Notes: generated by a model from the letters alone, not told the origin. A stretch of DNA of 64,000 nucleotides from Pistacia vera (GCF_008641045.1 NW_022196298.1:1019196-1083195); one strand, 5' to 3'. Shown: positions 23,290 through 37,400, numbered from the stretch's first letter. Numbers and translations: made by a program.

Positions 23290-24710
23290 AGTACTCTTAA
23301 CTATCATACTTCTGCTCTCCCTCATCAAGTCTACCTTACAACAAGTCATAATGTAGTTGAATCTGAACCTTCTATAGTAGCTGAAGCTCTTGTCAGCTCT
23401 GCCTGGACAACAGCCGGCAGGTTGAATTTGATGCACTTGTGCATAACAACACTTGGACCTTTGTCTGTTGAACACCTGATATGAACATTGTAGGGAATAA
23501 GTGAGTGTTTAGAACCAAATACAATGTTGATGGCACATTGCAAAAGTATAAAGCAAGATTGGTAGCTAAGGTTTTTCAACAAACACTTGGCTTAGACTAT
23601 TTTGAAATTTTTAGTCCAGTGATTAAAACCATCTACCATTCGGATTATACTTACCCTGACAGTAATCAATTCTTGGGATGTCCAACAAATTGATATGAAC
23701 AATGCATTCTTAAATGGAACCTTGAATGAAACAGTGTATATGGCACAACCTCTTGGATTTGTATCAACTGCTCATCCATCATTTGTTTGCAAGTTAAACA
23801 AGGCTTTATATGCATTAAAACAGACTCTTGGTTCCTTGAAATACTTCATAGGCTTGGAAGCCAACAGAGGGTCTACTGGAATACATCTTAAACAAAACAA
23901 ATATGCCTTAGATTTGTTAAAGAAAACCAAGATGATGGATGCTCATCCTTGCTCCACACCAATGGCTATTGGTACAAAACTATTTGCTAGTGATAGTCCC
24001 TTATTTGATCAACCAAAGCTCTATAGAAGCACCATAAGGGCACTGCAGTATTTGACCCTTACAAGACCAGATATTAATTTCCTTGTCAATCGACTGAGTC
24101 AATTTTTACAAGCACCGACTGATCTACAGTGGCAAGCAAGCAAAAGAGTGCTTTGGTAGATCAAAGGTACTATATCCTTCTTCAATTCAAACCAGCAAGC
24201 ACTCCTCATCTTGAGTGCTATACCAACGCTTACTAGGGAAGTAACTTAGACGATATATGATCAACTAGTGGCTATTGTGTCTACCTTGGTCCAAATTTGA
24301 TTTAGTGAAGCTCCAGGAAACAGAAGGCAGTGGCTCTCTTTTCCACTGAAGCTGAATATAGAGCTTTAGCTCACACTGCCACTGAAGTGGCATGGCTTCA
24401 GAGTATGTTCTCTGAGTTAGGGATTACACTTCCTCACACTCCAATCATTTGGTGTGACAATGTTAGTGCAGGTTCTCTAGCCGCCAATCCCGTGTTTCAT
24501 GCAAGAATGAAACATATTGAGATTGACACATATTATATACGAGAGCAAGCATTAGCTAAAAAGATCAATGTTCAGTATGTGCCTTCTAAATTGCAAATAG
24601 CTGATCTTTTAACCAAACCATTATTTGCTGCCCAGTTTTCCGAGTTAAGACAAAAGCTAAGTGTAGTTGAATCTGTTCCTCCACATGCATGGTTCAAATC
24701 TGTATACTAG
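23290..24710 (+). mobile_element. Ty1/copia pol remnant (reverse transcriptase and RNase H) with internal deletion
   Basis: The fragment encodes the end of pol from a copia-type retrotransposon. Blocks in order are EFDALVHNNTWTFV (about 23425), FRTKYNVDGTLQKYKARLVA (from 23505), MNNAFLNGTLNETVYM (23695), KLNKALYALKQ, then an abrupt jump to LGSLKYFIGLE (about 23830). TRPDINFLVNRLSQFLQ follows, then a damaged RNase H start (ECYTNAY where an Asp is expected) with STSGYCVYLG. The well-preserved end is 24330-24710 (STEAEYRALAHTATEVAWLQ through HIEIDTYYIREQ). The jump after ALYALKQ removes the reverse transcriptase core with its YxDD motif, so the element cannot move by itself. Several stops are present. 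Integrase, gag and the 5' LTR are missing. Confidence 0.9.
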
Positions 24711-25294
24711 TGTTAGCTACTTGTTGCTCATGCTAGTGTTCACTCAGTTCAACTGTTATATAGGTTGATTAATTGCTACTTCAGTTCACTTGTTCAAAAT
24801 ACAATCAGTTCAACTGTCATATGGGTTGATTGATCAGTTCAGAGCTTATTAGTGTCTACTGCTTGCTACTTATCTTGGTATTCAGTCAGTTTAATTACTA
24901 TATAAGTTGATTAGTTGATGGATCAGTTCAGAGCTTTGATTAATTCCTACTTCAGTTCACTTGTTCATAATACAATCAGATTACAGTCATACAGAATGTA
25001 GCCAGATTATATGTTTTATATGTTCAAATTGCTTTGTATTGCAGTCTAGATTGCTGTCACAATTTGACTCAGTTGATTTGTGATTAAAGATTACATACTT
25101 GCTCCTCTTATTCTACAGGTTCAATTCATCTTACAGTCATAATTTGTTCAGTTGCTGCGTGATCAAATGTTATAGACTTGGGCTATAATCTGTGGCTCAA
25201 CGATGTTGACATCAATGTACTGAAGCTTCCCAGTTTGATTTGAGAGGAAGTGTTGATAAAGTAACGAAGCTTCCTAGTTTGGTTTGAGGGGAAG
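24711..25294. other. Untranslated 3' part of the copia element
   Basis: Phrases such as 'cagttcaactgt.atat.ggttgatt' recur at about 24747, 24807 and 24888. Just before the LTR, a block of about 42 bp ending in a purine run (gaagcttcc.agttt..gattgaggggaag) is present twice (about 25226 and 25268). The second copy ends in GAGGGGAAG directly before the putative LTR start, as expected of a polypurine tract. Confidence 0.6.
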
Positions 25295-25572
25295 TGTTGG
25301 TAAAAAGGGATGAGAATGCAAACAAGCTGAGTAGCAAGAACAAACTGAACTTTGGCAAAAGTGATGTCGTTTTGCCAAAGTTCAGTCATCTTTATTTCAC
25401 AAAAGAGAATGCAGATTGTTAGAGAATGTAGTTTGTGGGTTATCTAAAATTGTATACAAGGGAAAGTTATTCCCTCTTTTAAAACTGTTCAGAAAAAGAA
25501 TCATATAGAAGCAAAATTCGATTTCTCTTGTCTTTCTCTTTGTGTTCTCTGAACCCTTGCCATTGTTTCACA
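25295..25572 (+). repeat. Putative copia 3' LTR
   Basis: The segment starts TGTTGGTAAAAAGG immediately after a purine tract and ends near TTTCACA, giving TG...CA ends and about 278 bp, a normal copia LTR size. The 5' partner is not in the window, so boundaries are not confirmed by comparison. The UBP12/13-like pseudogene loses its homology within about 90 bp of the right end. Confidence 0.55.
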
Positions 25573-28500
25573 AAAGCCACAAATAGATTCCACCAAAAAG
25601 CGGGGAAAGGCTCAACATCTTTAAGAGTGACTTAAGAAATTGATCAGCATACTCACTTCATCCCTGATAACATGATGAACTGTTACTTTGCTAGTTTTCA
25701 GACATTGTAATTTTGGCAGAGGAATGTCCAATACTTCATAGTACAATATATCAGAAGTCTGTCCAAGAACATGATGAGAAAAAGCATAATATTATATTTT
25801 TCATTAAATTTCAACATCCCAGATTAACTAAGACCACGAGTACTACCTGGTTGTAGTGAATCAGCATATCCACCAAATGATCAATGCCATGGTACTTAAT
25901 AGGTTGAGGTTTGGGTTGCTAAGAGTAGCAGTTATGTGATGTAAGCCTGATTTTGGATGCATCATCCAAATTCAATTTCTAAGCTACTCTTTCTACAACA
26001 TCATTATACGTAAAAAGCTTTGACCTTGACATTCAAAACACAATAGCATCAGATACAATTACTCGGTAACGTACATATACATAATATAATGCACAATCAA
26101 CAAAGATAAATCTGCAGCAAAATTACAGAATTCAACATCATCTAATATTAAGCCCTTACATCTCTAGACAAAAATCATCTTCCTTTGGCTTTTCAAGAGA
26201 TCGGAAGTGAACAACCACCTACCACACAAAATCATGCAAAATTTAGCAAAGTTAAATGATGAGTTGATGAATACCAATTAATTATAAAAACAATAAACAC
26301 AATGTCTAGGGATGACAAGGAATATGTTCACTACAAAAAAGCAAAGAGATAAATCACAAATGTAGGGAGATTGTAAACCAATAATAAAACAAAATGAATA
26401 TCAACGAAAAGCTTAGTTTTCTGAATACAATAGGAACCATGGAGGTGTACTCGTCGATTATGCACATAGTCCAAAAATGAAGGAACATCTGAATAGCGAT
26501 ATTGTTCAGCACTTTCAACTGTATGAGATTTTTGAAAGCAAACAATATCTCCATCTTGAAGCTGCAATAGAGACAATGCCAGAGTTAAACATTATCACAA
26601 GGAAAACAAATCACACCATGTCTGTTATGCATAACATTTACCTCGCTAGCTCGAAATGTATATCGACCATCCTCAAAATAATGCATAACCATGCAAATTT
26701 AAATATGACATGCTAACTGATTATCAAATAAACCAACATTCCAATGCAACCTCTAGAATGGACTTAAACCACAAAATCCTATAACTAGAGATCTCAGCTC
26801 TTAGACAACTCAACTCTTCGTGGTCCACATTTTTAAAGGACAATATTAAAAGTCAACCCTTAATACATCAGTCACTCCAAATAACCAAAGCATGGAGAGA
26901 CAGACAAGTGGACCTGAAACGAGTTGCATACCAGCAAGTACCCTACACACTCTAGGGCAGAGAGCACCAAATTATCATAATTTTATGCTCACAGGCAAGG
27001 ATGACATTGGCTTCAAGTCCAAGCATAACTAAAGGAAATCATCTCCGAAACATAAGAAATAATATAAATCTCTAAGGGGCCACAAAGTATTAGCACACCC
27101 AAACTTTAAATTTCATAAAACGGTGTGATTAACTACTTTTAACATATATTTTTTTTAAAAACACTGAAGTTGCTTTTTTTGCTAATTTAAGACCATTTTT
27201 CCTTAAGAGAATTTTGAGTGCTCGGATCCTTCTTCTTCTTTTTTTTTTCTCCAAATACAGTACTAACTACATTTTGCATTAACTTATTGAAAATAAGGTT
27301 GAAATACTATAGCAATCCACTCTTTAGTAACAACAATTGAAGAGAAACCTATCCTTTTTGCAACTTTACGAATAAAGTAATGGACTAAGAAATTCTTAAA
27401 CCACTCAGCTTGAGTTCGCCACCGTTCATTTAAGGCTTCTCATGAAAGATAAGCAACAGGAAACAAACCTCATAGAGTTTAATTTCTTCATCAGGATCAT
27501 AGCCAACCATTTTATTTAGTTTTGCCAAATATTCCATCGGATTACCAGTACTCTTCACAAAAGGCCTTCCAACATAGCTGTTATCACAGAAAAATAATCT
27601 CGAAATCAAATGCAGTTATTCCAGAAGAGAAAAAAAAATTCGCTTATAGACACAAATGTACAATAGAAAACAACAAAGTACCATAGTTCTTCTTTCTCAG
27701 GGTCATAAAGCTTAAAAAAAAGTAATATATCTTCCTTTGTGTTGCCAGGTCGAGCAATAGGTCGTAAATCCTGAACAGAAAATACAAACGTAAATAACAT
27801 TTATTTTGATTGGTAAGCAACTCTAAATTAAATGTTTTTGAGGGCTGTTCAGCTTCAGGTAATTTTGGTATAATCATAACTGTACAGATAGCTATAGAAA
27901 TTAGCATATCGACTTTATACCAGTAGCCTCACTAAGAGATGCTACTATTTTATTAGTGGACACCTGCCCACATGTATCCATTACTTTTTATCAATATAAT
28001 TTCCATGTTTCTTTAAAAGTAATAGAAATGACATTAATAACATCACTTAAAATATGATGATAGTTCAAGGAAGAAACTAGAAAGCCTAAATAGGAAGGAA
28101 ATAATTACCAGTCCATGCTCTACTTCCAAGAACAACTTCAACTCCGTATTATGAACCTTATTTGATGACTTTCTCAGCTGCCCAACCTAAAATACCAAGA
28201 TAAAAAAAATGAAACTGGGCAATGCATATCTTCACCTCCTCAGGCACTAAAACCACTAAAACAAGTGCCCAATTTATATAGTAAAACCATTTGGAATAAT
28301 GAACCCCCAATGGCAAAATGGAAGGAGACATTGCCAAAGCTGATAACAATTCGATACAATATTGCAGAAATAAAACATAATGTTGGAGATAAGCAACATC
28401 AATTATCTCATAACAAATGCATAGCAAAATTGAAATGTATATTTTCATATAGAAAACCTAAAACATAAAAACTATAGATTTGTGATAGCTACCACAAAGT

Positions 28501-29049
28501 GTTGTACCATTAGCAAGAGCAGAAAAAAAAAAAAAAATACAGTGGATGGGAATTAGCACATACACTGAAACAGATGGTCAAAATAATAATGTCGAATAAA
28601 TGAAGAACAATTATCAAAACAATTCACTATTTCTTCCAAGGAAACATATGGATATTAATTCACAGTGAAATTACAAATCAAACAGGATTACGTATTTGCC
28701 TAATATAGACAATTGCAAGCAACATATTAGTAATGGCCCAAAAGAAGAATGTTATAATTATTACATCACAAGGAGTCCCTTGAACAAATTTGGCGTTGCC
28801 CAAAACTAAACAAACCTACCAAACAACTCTTGAAACAGTAACTATAAGGTAGTAATAGCAAGCAGAACTACTTACAGTTTGTGTTTCCTCCAAAGGTGTA
28901 AATGGCCGATTAGGGTCGTATGTATGGTTCTGGCACTTTGCCCGCAGCCAAAACCGCTGAAGTTCCACTGGAATACCAAACTATTTAGCAACCTCTTACT
29001 GCACACACAATCCATCACATCGAGTCTGTAATACGATAAAATTTAGCTA

Positions 29050-30145
29050 CCCGGCCATCCCAAGCTTCGATTTAAGAAAATGGCCTTGAAACTGTTTTTC
29101 ATTTTTTTTAATCTAGAGAAGATGACGTGGTATAGTTAGGATTAACTAAACACGTAAAATGGGTTAAAATGAAAAGATTAAAACATATGTGGGCCAAATA
29201 AGAAATAATAAAAGTTTTTAAAATTTGAAATTTCTCAAAACAAGCCCCACTAACTATTCACCTCGCTTAATTGAAATTCATTAGGGCAAAAAACGATTTC
29301 TTGAACCAAAGGCAGACAATGAGATTTCCGATCAAACCCGCAAATTTCCACATCATATTCAATCGTAAACTCAATTTCTTGAACCCTAAACAGAATATAG
29401 TCGCGATTTCCGGTGATAAGTCACGATTTTCGATCGATTTCTTGAACCTTAAAATCGATTTCTTGAACCTTAAATGAAATCTGCGCGATTTCCGGTGATA
29501 CATCCCACATTTTCGATCGAAACTACAAATTTTGACACCAAATTCAATCCAAAACCATGGCTGACACTCACAATGACGAGAAAAACCCAACGCCACTTCG
29601 AATCCTAGATTTCGGTGGCGCAAGCAGTTCAATGGCTGCTCTGGTGGATCATCCGATCAGTGAAGGTGGTCCATAGGCAGAAGAGACGCCAACAGCACAA
29701 GAATAGAGGGAAGAATCGGCAAACGGTTCTGAAGACGAGGAATCAAGTGAGAATTCAAGCCAGGAGGAGGATTCCGATGAGAATTCAGGCCAGGAAGAGT
29801 CTTCCGAGGATTCAGGCGACGAGGTGGAGGCCGGCAAAGAAAGGGTACATTCTGAACTATCGCTTAAGCGATCATTTGTATCGCTTAAGCGATTAACCTC
29901 TTTTACTCATGGTTGCATCATCTGCCCAGATCTAAGATCGCTTAAGCGATATAAGCAATTGATTCAGTTGACTCTTGGTCACTTAAGTGATATTTTCGAG
30001 ACAGAATCATAGATATAAGATCGCTTAAGCGGTCTTTTGTGTCGCTTAAGAGATTCTTTCAGTTTACTCTTGGTTGCTTAAGCGATTTCAGATCGCTTAA
30101 GCGATCTTGCACGAGGCAGAGTCAAGATCTCTTAAGCGATCTCGC
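29050..30145 (+). other. Foreign DNA replacing UBP exons: acidic ORF plus palindrome cluster
   Basis: This block lies where UBP12/13 exon 14-15 sequence should continue. A leader has repeated 'gatttcttgaacc' phrases (29300-29480). ATG 29557 opens a frame MADTHNDEKNPTPLRILDFG with two stops, continuing into a Ser/Glu/Asp-rich stretch (29720-29835) and directly into the ATCGCTTAAGCGAT cluster (29860-30145), where it reads SLKR repeatedly. No known domain was recognised. The acidic ORF may be the start of a transposon gene, because the same palindrome surrounds the MULE at 48-53 kb; that link is an inference. Confidence 0.5.
29860..30145. repeat. ATCGCTTAAGCGAT palindrome cluster 1
   Basis: At least four exact copies of the 14-bp palindrome and several one- or two-base variants (ATCACTTAAGTGAT-like) occur in under 300 bp, separated by unrelated spacers. 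The cluster stops at the N at 30146, on whose other side UBP exon 14 resumes. Confidence 0.9.
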
Positions 30146-33100
30146 NAATTGTATAAAGGTGTGCCTCTGCCTTTTCTTTCTTCTTGTGCTCTTTTTCTTC
30201 TTGTTCTTTTTTCAACCTCTCCTGGGAAAAAATCATAAGAAGTTCTGAGACCAACTTTCCAAAATCAAACAATGTGAAAGCTCAATATACACAGGACTCT
30301 CTAATGAAAGAAGCTACTAAAGCTTAGCTTGAAATCAGCTTAAACGAGACTCTTTTAAGATTGTTCTTGGTGCAAACAATCCAAGAAAAGTCCTAATGAG
30401 GAACTTGGCCAGGATATAGCACAAAAGACCTTATTCAATAGGCTCCTTTCCTCTAGTTCAGCCTACTTGACATCAAATATATTAGCTTCATTTTTGATTT
30501 TATACATTTCTGAGATCATTCATGTAACGCGGTTTATTAGCTGCTTCAAATATATACAAGAGCTGCTTCTTACCCGAAGATGTTCTGCAATATCCTTCTC
30601 ATCCACATTACATATTATCTTATCCTTGTCACTTTCCCGTATATACACCAGCATGTATGCATTTGAGTACTTGGTAAATTTAAAAGGCGTGTTGTTGAAT
30701 CCAGGATTTGTCTGTGGTAACTGTTAACTCATAAGCGAGAAAATAAATAACTTCATAAGCCAGTAATAACATATAACACTGAATTAAAAAAATAAATAAA
30801 AGAAAGTAAACAAAAACCACCTCCTCTTCACCACCATATTGCTCTTCTAATGCCCTTTTCATATCTTCTTTTGTTACCCTTTCATCATCAAATTTATACC
30901 TGAAAGCCATTTAACCATCTAAGGCAAATGAGGTAACAGCATAATTGCTCAATCATGATAACCTTAGAAAGTTACCACATAGTAAATTATACAATACACA
31001 CTGGGAGTCATAAAAGTTCAAATAAGAACAAGAGGATGCACAGCAAGGATCAAGTACAGCTCGTCTTTGAGAGGCAACCATTAGAAAAAGGATATCTTAA
31101 TTTCCAAGTAATCCTAGTTTCAGTAATTCAAAGTTTCTCTTCCAAATCTCTTGCGACATTCAATGTACGCAAGCTTACATGATTAAGTTTGAGAAGGCAT
31201 TTGCATAGGCACTCAATCAGTTTTCAATTCAGAATGTTAATTTAGGTACTATTTTACTTTTGGATGTAGAGGGAAAACTATAATTCCTGCAATCCTGCAT
31301 GTTAGACGGATTATAGGAATTTCAAAAATAAGTTCACCTATTAGTCCTTTGTTAAGCCTTTAGATTATTTGAACTAAGCCAACTAAATTCTAAAACCTAC
31401 TGATTTTAGGAATCCTTGTCCAAATAATGATCACATTTTTTATAGAACTCAATGTTCAAGTACAGTCAGTAAAAGAACTCTTCACATTATTGTTGATAAT
31501 TACTGTTCACAACAACATGAGTTAAGACTGATTAGACGCAGGAAACAAGTTGCAAGCACACACATTTACATTTGTGCATGTTTCTATGCAATTTTGCACA
31601 TGTTAGGGAATGAAAACCAGAAATCTGAGAAGACATGAATACCACTGATCAGAAAGAGTAGGTCTGATAAAGGCGTAATAATGTCCACCATGCACCCCAC
31701 CACTGTGAACCAAAACACTGTACACAAGTACAATTACATAAGCACAATACAAAATGAAAAACAGATGTAAATAACGTCAAATTCTATAAATTGTTGGGCA
31801 TCAAAGCAACAAAATTATATGTGGGTGGTTAGTTTTGATCCCAGGACTCCATTAAGCATTACTTCCATCATCTTTATCAAGAAAAACAAAGATATATAAG
31901 CATCATGAAAAGGAGATTTATGGCAACAGAGCATAGTTTCGATTACAGTATTCTATTAAGCAATATACATCAATTATTTATCTTTATCTTCTTCACTGTC
32001 CTTCAAAAAGAAAAGCTTCCTTCACTTAAAAACCATGTAAATGTAAGGGAAAAAGTAGCACCAATGTGACGATTAACACAACACACCAGTTTGGCACACC
32101 TGACATAATTTCACTGAAACAAACAATACATGTGTAAACTAATAACAAATATATTACCACAAAAATCAGCTTATATGATATTGAACGTTCACTCAGAGAC
32201 TTTAATCTGGAAAGAAAAGGTCCCCAAAAGTATATCTTCAAAAATAAAATAATAATAACAAATATAATAGTGTAGGGGAATCTAACAAAACATGAAAAAA
32301 AACACTTTGATTTAGTCTCAAAAATAACAAAAAATACATATACCTTAACAATCAGTGAACCTTGAAAAAATAAAGCATCTCAACCATTAACACATAGAAC
32401 GGAATTTCAACAGGTCAAAGGTCAGCTAGGTGATTTGAACGAAAAAACAATCTGTGATATTTTCCAAATAGCTCAACACTGAAAATAATTATACCTGTGC
32501 AGTGTGTAAAGGTTGCGAACACTCCTATCAGCTTCAGGAGACAAATATTTGCCATTCTCTCGATCAAGGTCAAGTTGCAGAGGAAACTCATAACGGTCAT
32601 TAATCTACAAAATAAGAGAATAAAGAAATTACAACTCCGAATCAAAGATAATAATTTTATAGTTCCAAATAGCATAGTTACAAAGGAAACCAATGATTAG
32701 TATGATGAAATACAACCAAATAAAATATACTGAGCCCAAGCAACTGGATCATTACTGAAGAAGACAGCTATAGATAAATCTAGCAAGCAAATGCACATTG
32801 AAGACAAATAGCACTTATTTAACTGTCAAATTCATGCAACAATATTCACAAACCACAAAAAAAAAAGGAATAGTGGAAAGAATATGTGTGACAAATACTT
32901 CTTGAAGAAAAGAAAGGCACAATCGCCTGATAGCTTATTTTGTTCCCCTCCAGATGAGGAAAACAAAATCTAGGAATCGACAATGGTAAGATTACAGGAC
33001 TTGCAATTATTAAGCCTTCACCCCTAGGCCAGGTATGACAACTTCCTCAATGTTTTCACATTACAAAGATTTCAATCTAGAAAGAGTCCATATAATGATA

Positions 33101-33675
33101 ATGGGCAATAGGTCTTTTAGTAAACAAACTGTTCACAAAAATAATGGATCAGCTAAAGGATCACAAAAGGAGTTACACAGTATAGACTGAAAAACTCACT
33201 TAAAAAAACTCAAAAATTAATGCCTATAGCACAAACTAAAACTCCTTCCCAATTTACGTGAATAAAGAAAATCACTATCTTCCTATTTATTCTTTATTTA
33301 TTAATGTATTTAGTTCCATGTCTCTAATAATGGAAAAAGGAACAAAGAAAATAGACATATTGAAAAGATTTTGAGACCTAAGCGCAATGAGAAGTAAATG
33401 GATTTTTCCAAAACAAAATATCCGTACCTTCCTCACATCATAGATAGAGTAGCCAAAAAAAGACAACTGCATAAGATTTTGGCATTTTCTCCTTCACCAA
33501 TATAAACCTCATTTATTATATTCTCCAATATGTTTCATAACAGTAATCTAAGTGTGTATTTCTAAAAATAAAAAGACTGCACATTGAGACACTGTTCATA
33601 TGAACGTAAAAGGAAGATAATTATTAATTTATGGCCATGAGACATGCTTTGTTCATAAGCCATACTTCGACATTA

Positions 33676-34400
33676 TATATTTAGTCTTATCCATAATCAG
33701 GTCAAAGGAGGTGTCTTAGAAAGGGACAGAGAAACAGGTAGGTACAATGTTTATTATAGGATCTTTTAGGTAACCAGCATTAAATATTTTTACTAAACTT
33801 TTATAGCTAACCCTTAAAACATTCCTTTGAAAACTCAGAAGCAGATGACTTTTTTTTCCAAAAACAAAATAAGGAAATTATTAAAATAGTCTAGGAAAAT
33901 TAGAAGTAAGCAAAATATATATTTAGTCTTATCCATAATCAGGTCAAAGGAGGTGTCTTAGAAAGGGACAGAGAAACAGGTAGGTACAATGTTTATTATA
34001 GGATCTTTTAGGTAACCAGCATTAAATATTTTTACTAAACTTTTATAGCTAACCCTTAAAACATTCCTTTGAAAACTCAGAAGCAGATGACTTTTTTTTC
34101 CAAAAACAAAATAAGGAAATTATTAAAATAGTCTAGGAAAATTAGAAGTAAGCAAAATATATATTTAGTCTTATCCATAATCAGGTCAAAGGAGGTGTCT
34201 TAGAAAGGGACAGAGAAACAGGTAGGTACAATGTTTATTATAGGATCTTTTAGGTAACCAGCATTAAATATTTTTACTAAAATTTTATAGCTAACCCTTA
34301 AAACATTCCTTTGAAACATCAGAAGCAGATGACTTTTTTTTCCAAAAACAAAATAAGGAAATTATTAAAATAGTCTAGGAAAATTAGAACTAAGCAAAAT
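33676..34400. repeat. 242-bp tandem repeat, three copies, in a UBP intron
   Basis: Copies are registered by 'ttagtcttatccataatcag' at 33681, 33923 and 34165, an exact 242-bp period. The first two copies look identical. The third has a few substitutions ('actaaaattt', 'gaaacatcag', 'gaactaag'). The repeat lies in the intron between the 35867-35965 and 32495-32604 exons. Confidence 0.92.
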
Positions 34401-37400
34401 CCCCTTTTTTGTGTGTGTGTGTGGAGAGAAAACATCAAAAGAAATATACTGATAAAAGAGAAGTTACAAAAGAAGTAAAAACCCTTCAAAGAGATAAATG
34501 TAGCTATACAAAAGCAGCTTAGACCTTGTAACCTTGTACCACTACTTCAAGCACATCCTATTAATTTACAAGATAGACTATTTGAGCTAAGTACAACTGT
34601 TTCTTTTATAGGAAACAAAGTATATTATAAACAAAAATTATCAAAAAGTATAAATGAAGTGAACTAACAGACCACAAAGGGATAAAAGAGAAAACCTGTA
34701 ACTTAACATGGTGAGAAAATAACAGTCGATTAAGTATATTTTCTTTTAACATGCACTTGACCCCACCCTTCCCTCATGCACAAACTCAAATTAAATAAAT
34801 CATATTTGTCATATTAAAAGTAAGCTGTATTCATTATTATTTGTTATAGTTGTATCCAATCCATATTCCTTTTGCGTAAGGAAGCATAATACAACTTCCT
34901 ATCAAAAAAATTGAGGGATAGAGCTTAAAATTTGCCCATACGTATGAACTTAACTTTGAGGTTGAACAGTCACTTAGCAAAGACAACCAAAATATTCTGG
35001 GGAAAAAAGGAAGAATGATAGAGAACACAGCCACGTGTTGTTTGGAGAGAGAGAAACGGTAGAATTTTGAAGAAAAGTAATCCAAATGCCCTTTTTTTTT
35101 CTTTTCTTTTTTTTTTTTTGGGAAAAGAATGTATTTCATCTCATTCTGGCTATCTTCAGCCATTTCAAAAGGACTTCTAGAAGCTCTTTTTCTAGGAATT
35201 GTGAAAGTGCTGTTTAGGACTCAGATCTTTGTTTACTTTTTGCCACTGTTGTTTTCTATCACATAGTTCTGTCAGTATGGAATAAACCTTTGTTTCTCCT
35301 TTGAAAACTCTTGAACTGTTTCTCTACTTCCAATAGAATATCATTTCATATATTGAAAACAGCAAGTGATTAATGATAACTGGAACTCAAGACATTCCAA
35401 CAACACTTTCACAGCTAGAATAGAAAATTTATCATTTTTAATTGCTTCAAGAAGAATCAAGTGTATCATCCATCCCTCTAAAAGATGATTGAATAAATAA
35501 TCAATTACCTGCACTATCAGGAATTTGATTTACGCTATTTCATGTTCCCATACCATAAAATCTTTGTAGTCCAGAGATTCAAGCTCAGGAAGCCTGATGA
35601 CAACAATAATGAGCCTATAGTGTATGATACAACAGCAGCACATCGACAATGAAATAGCAGAGCAGAAGTTGGACAGTGAAATTTTAACCAAAGGTTATGG
35701 ATCAGCATTAATTAAAGCCAAAAGATTTCTGTGCTTTTCTAACTGAACAATGTTTAGTGTAAGTCATAGAACACATGAATGAATATAATAAAGCCTTTTA
35801 TGCAAAACTTGCAGAGACAATATAAAAATAATGTCACAGATCAAAATTGGATATCAGACTGCTAACCTTCACCATAGTGTCCCGCATAAAATCATATTCA
35901 AATCGTTTCAGCTGAAGTTGAAGAACAGGGGGGAAATCAATGAACAACACACCCTTCTTAGCATCCTGAAATGGTATGACATTCAAAATACAATCAATTG
36001 ATAAAAGAAACCCATGATAAATCATAAATTTTCATTCACAACTCTAGAATAAAACTACCAAACACATCCAACTCTAACCTATCAAATAAAAACTATTTCT
36101 CCAGCCAAAAACAATCAGCCATGCCATACATTTAGAGCTAATTAATATTATTGCCTCCCATAGGGTGCCTCTATTCTACCCAGTTATTCAACCAATTTTA
36201 TTTTAGAAGAAGTTGGACCCATGATATAAAACTAAGATTTACTGAGTCTTAAAAAATAAATAAAAAATAAAACCTCCAAGATGTAGGAAATAAATCAGAA
36301 AGATAAGCATACTGATGGATTAATTTACGAAAAGAGAATAAGAAAGAATATTCATACACATTCAAACATTTTTCTCTATGCTAGCTTTTTTGTACACTAA
36401 TTCGTTCCTTTTCCTGTGAGATTTTGCTACTTGACAATACATTTTCACCTTCTCATGCTAATTAAAGACTTTTTCAAAAACAAAACATAAGAAGTGCTTG
36501 TTTAAAACCTTCAACATTTTATCGGATAAGTAAATTAACTCAATAATGGTTACAAAAAATCTCCTTATGGATGCATTTGGCACGTTGCACAGAACTAAAC
36601 CAACTATTTAGATTGAATTGCATTGGATTAGATAGGACAGAATTGGAAATTACAGAGTTTAGTTAAGTATAGTTTTAGACAACCCATGGAGAAGGTAGAA
36701 CACGTTTTAGTGCACCTCCTTTTGTGCAAACGTTGCATTGATGTTATTATACTCAACAATTACTATTCAAATCATATTAATTCTTCGATTTTATCATAAA
36801 GAATCACAAAATTTAATAATCAATTTTAATTAATAATTAAAGAAAATGTATACTGTTAATATTTACTTTAAATAAATATAAAATAAATAATATATATATA
36901 TTTAATCAGTTAGATGGTTAATTTTGAATTTATTTAACACAGTACAGTATTCAATATAATCTAATCTTTGTTTAATCTAATCCAATCCAATACAATCCCA
37001 AGTAATTCATTCTGTCAAACACAGTCCATGTGCTCTAAAATTTTGAGCTTTGGTTTTCACTTTCATGAGACAATTTCTGCAATACAACAATGTAGCCAAA
37101 AATGAAAAGAAAAATAGTATGTACAGTAAGTAGTTTACATTGTAATTCATTTTCCCATGGTAAAATTACTACTGGGAAGACAAACGGAGCCTAAAAAATA
37201 TTTCATATTAGGAGCACTGCAACAATCAAGCAGTAAAACTAGGCACTGATCACAAGACTAACCTGTAGCCCATATTGTTCAGCATGATACTTGTTATCGC
37301 CTTCAAGACGTTCAACTTCTACATACTTATCAAAAGAAGCGTAAACATCACGACAGCCTTTGACATCAAGCTGAAGATCTGCAAGACATTTTTTATTTTT

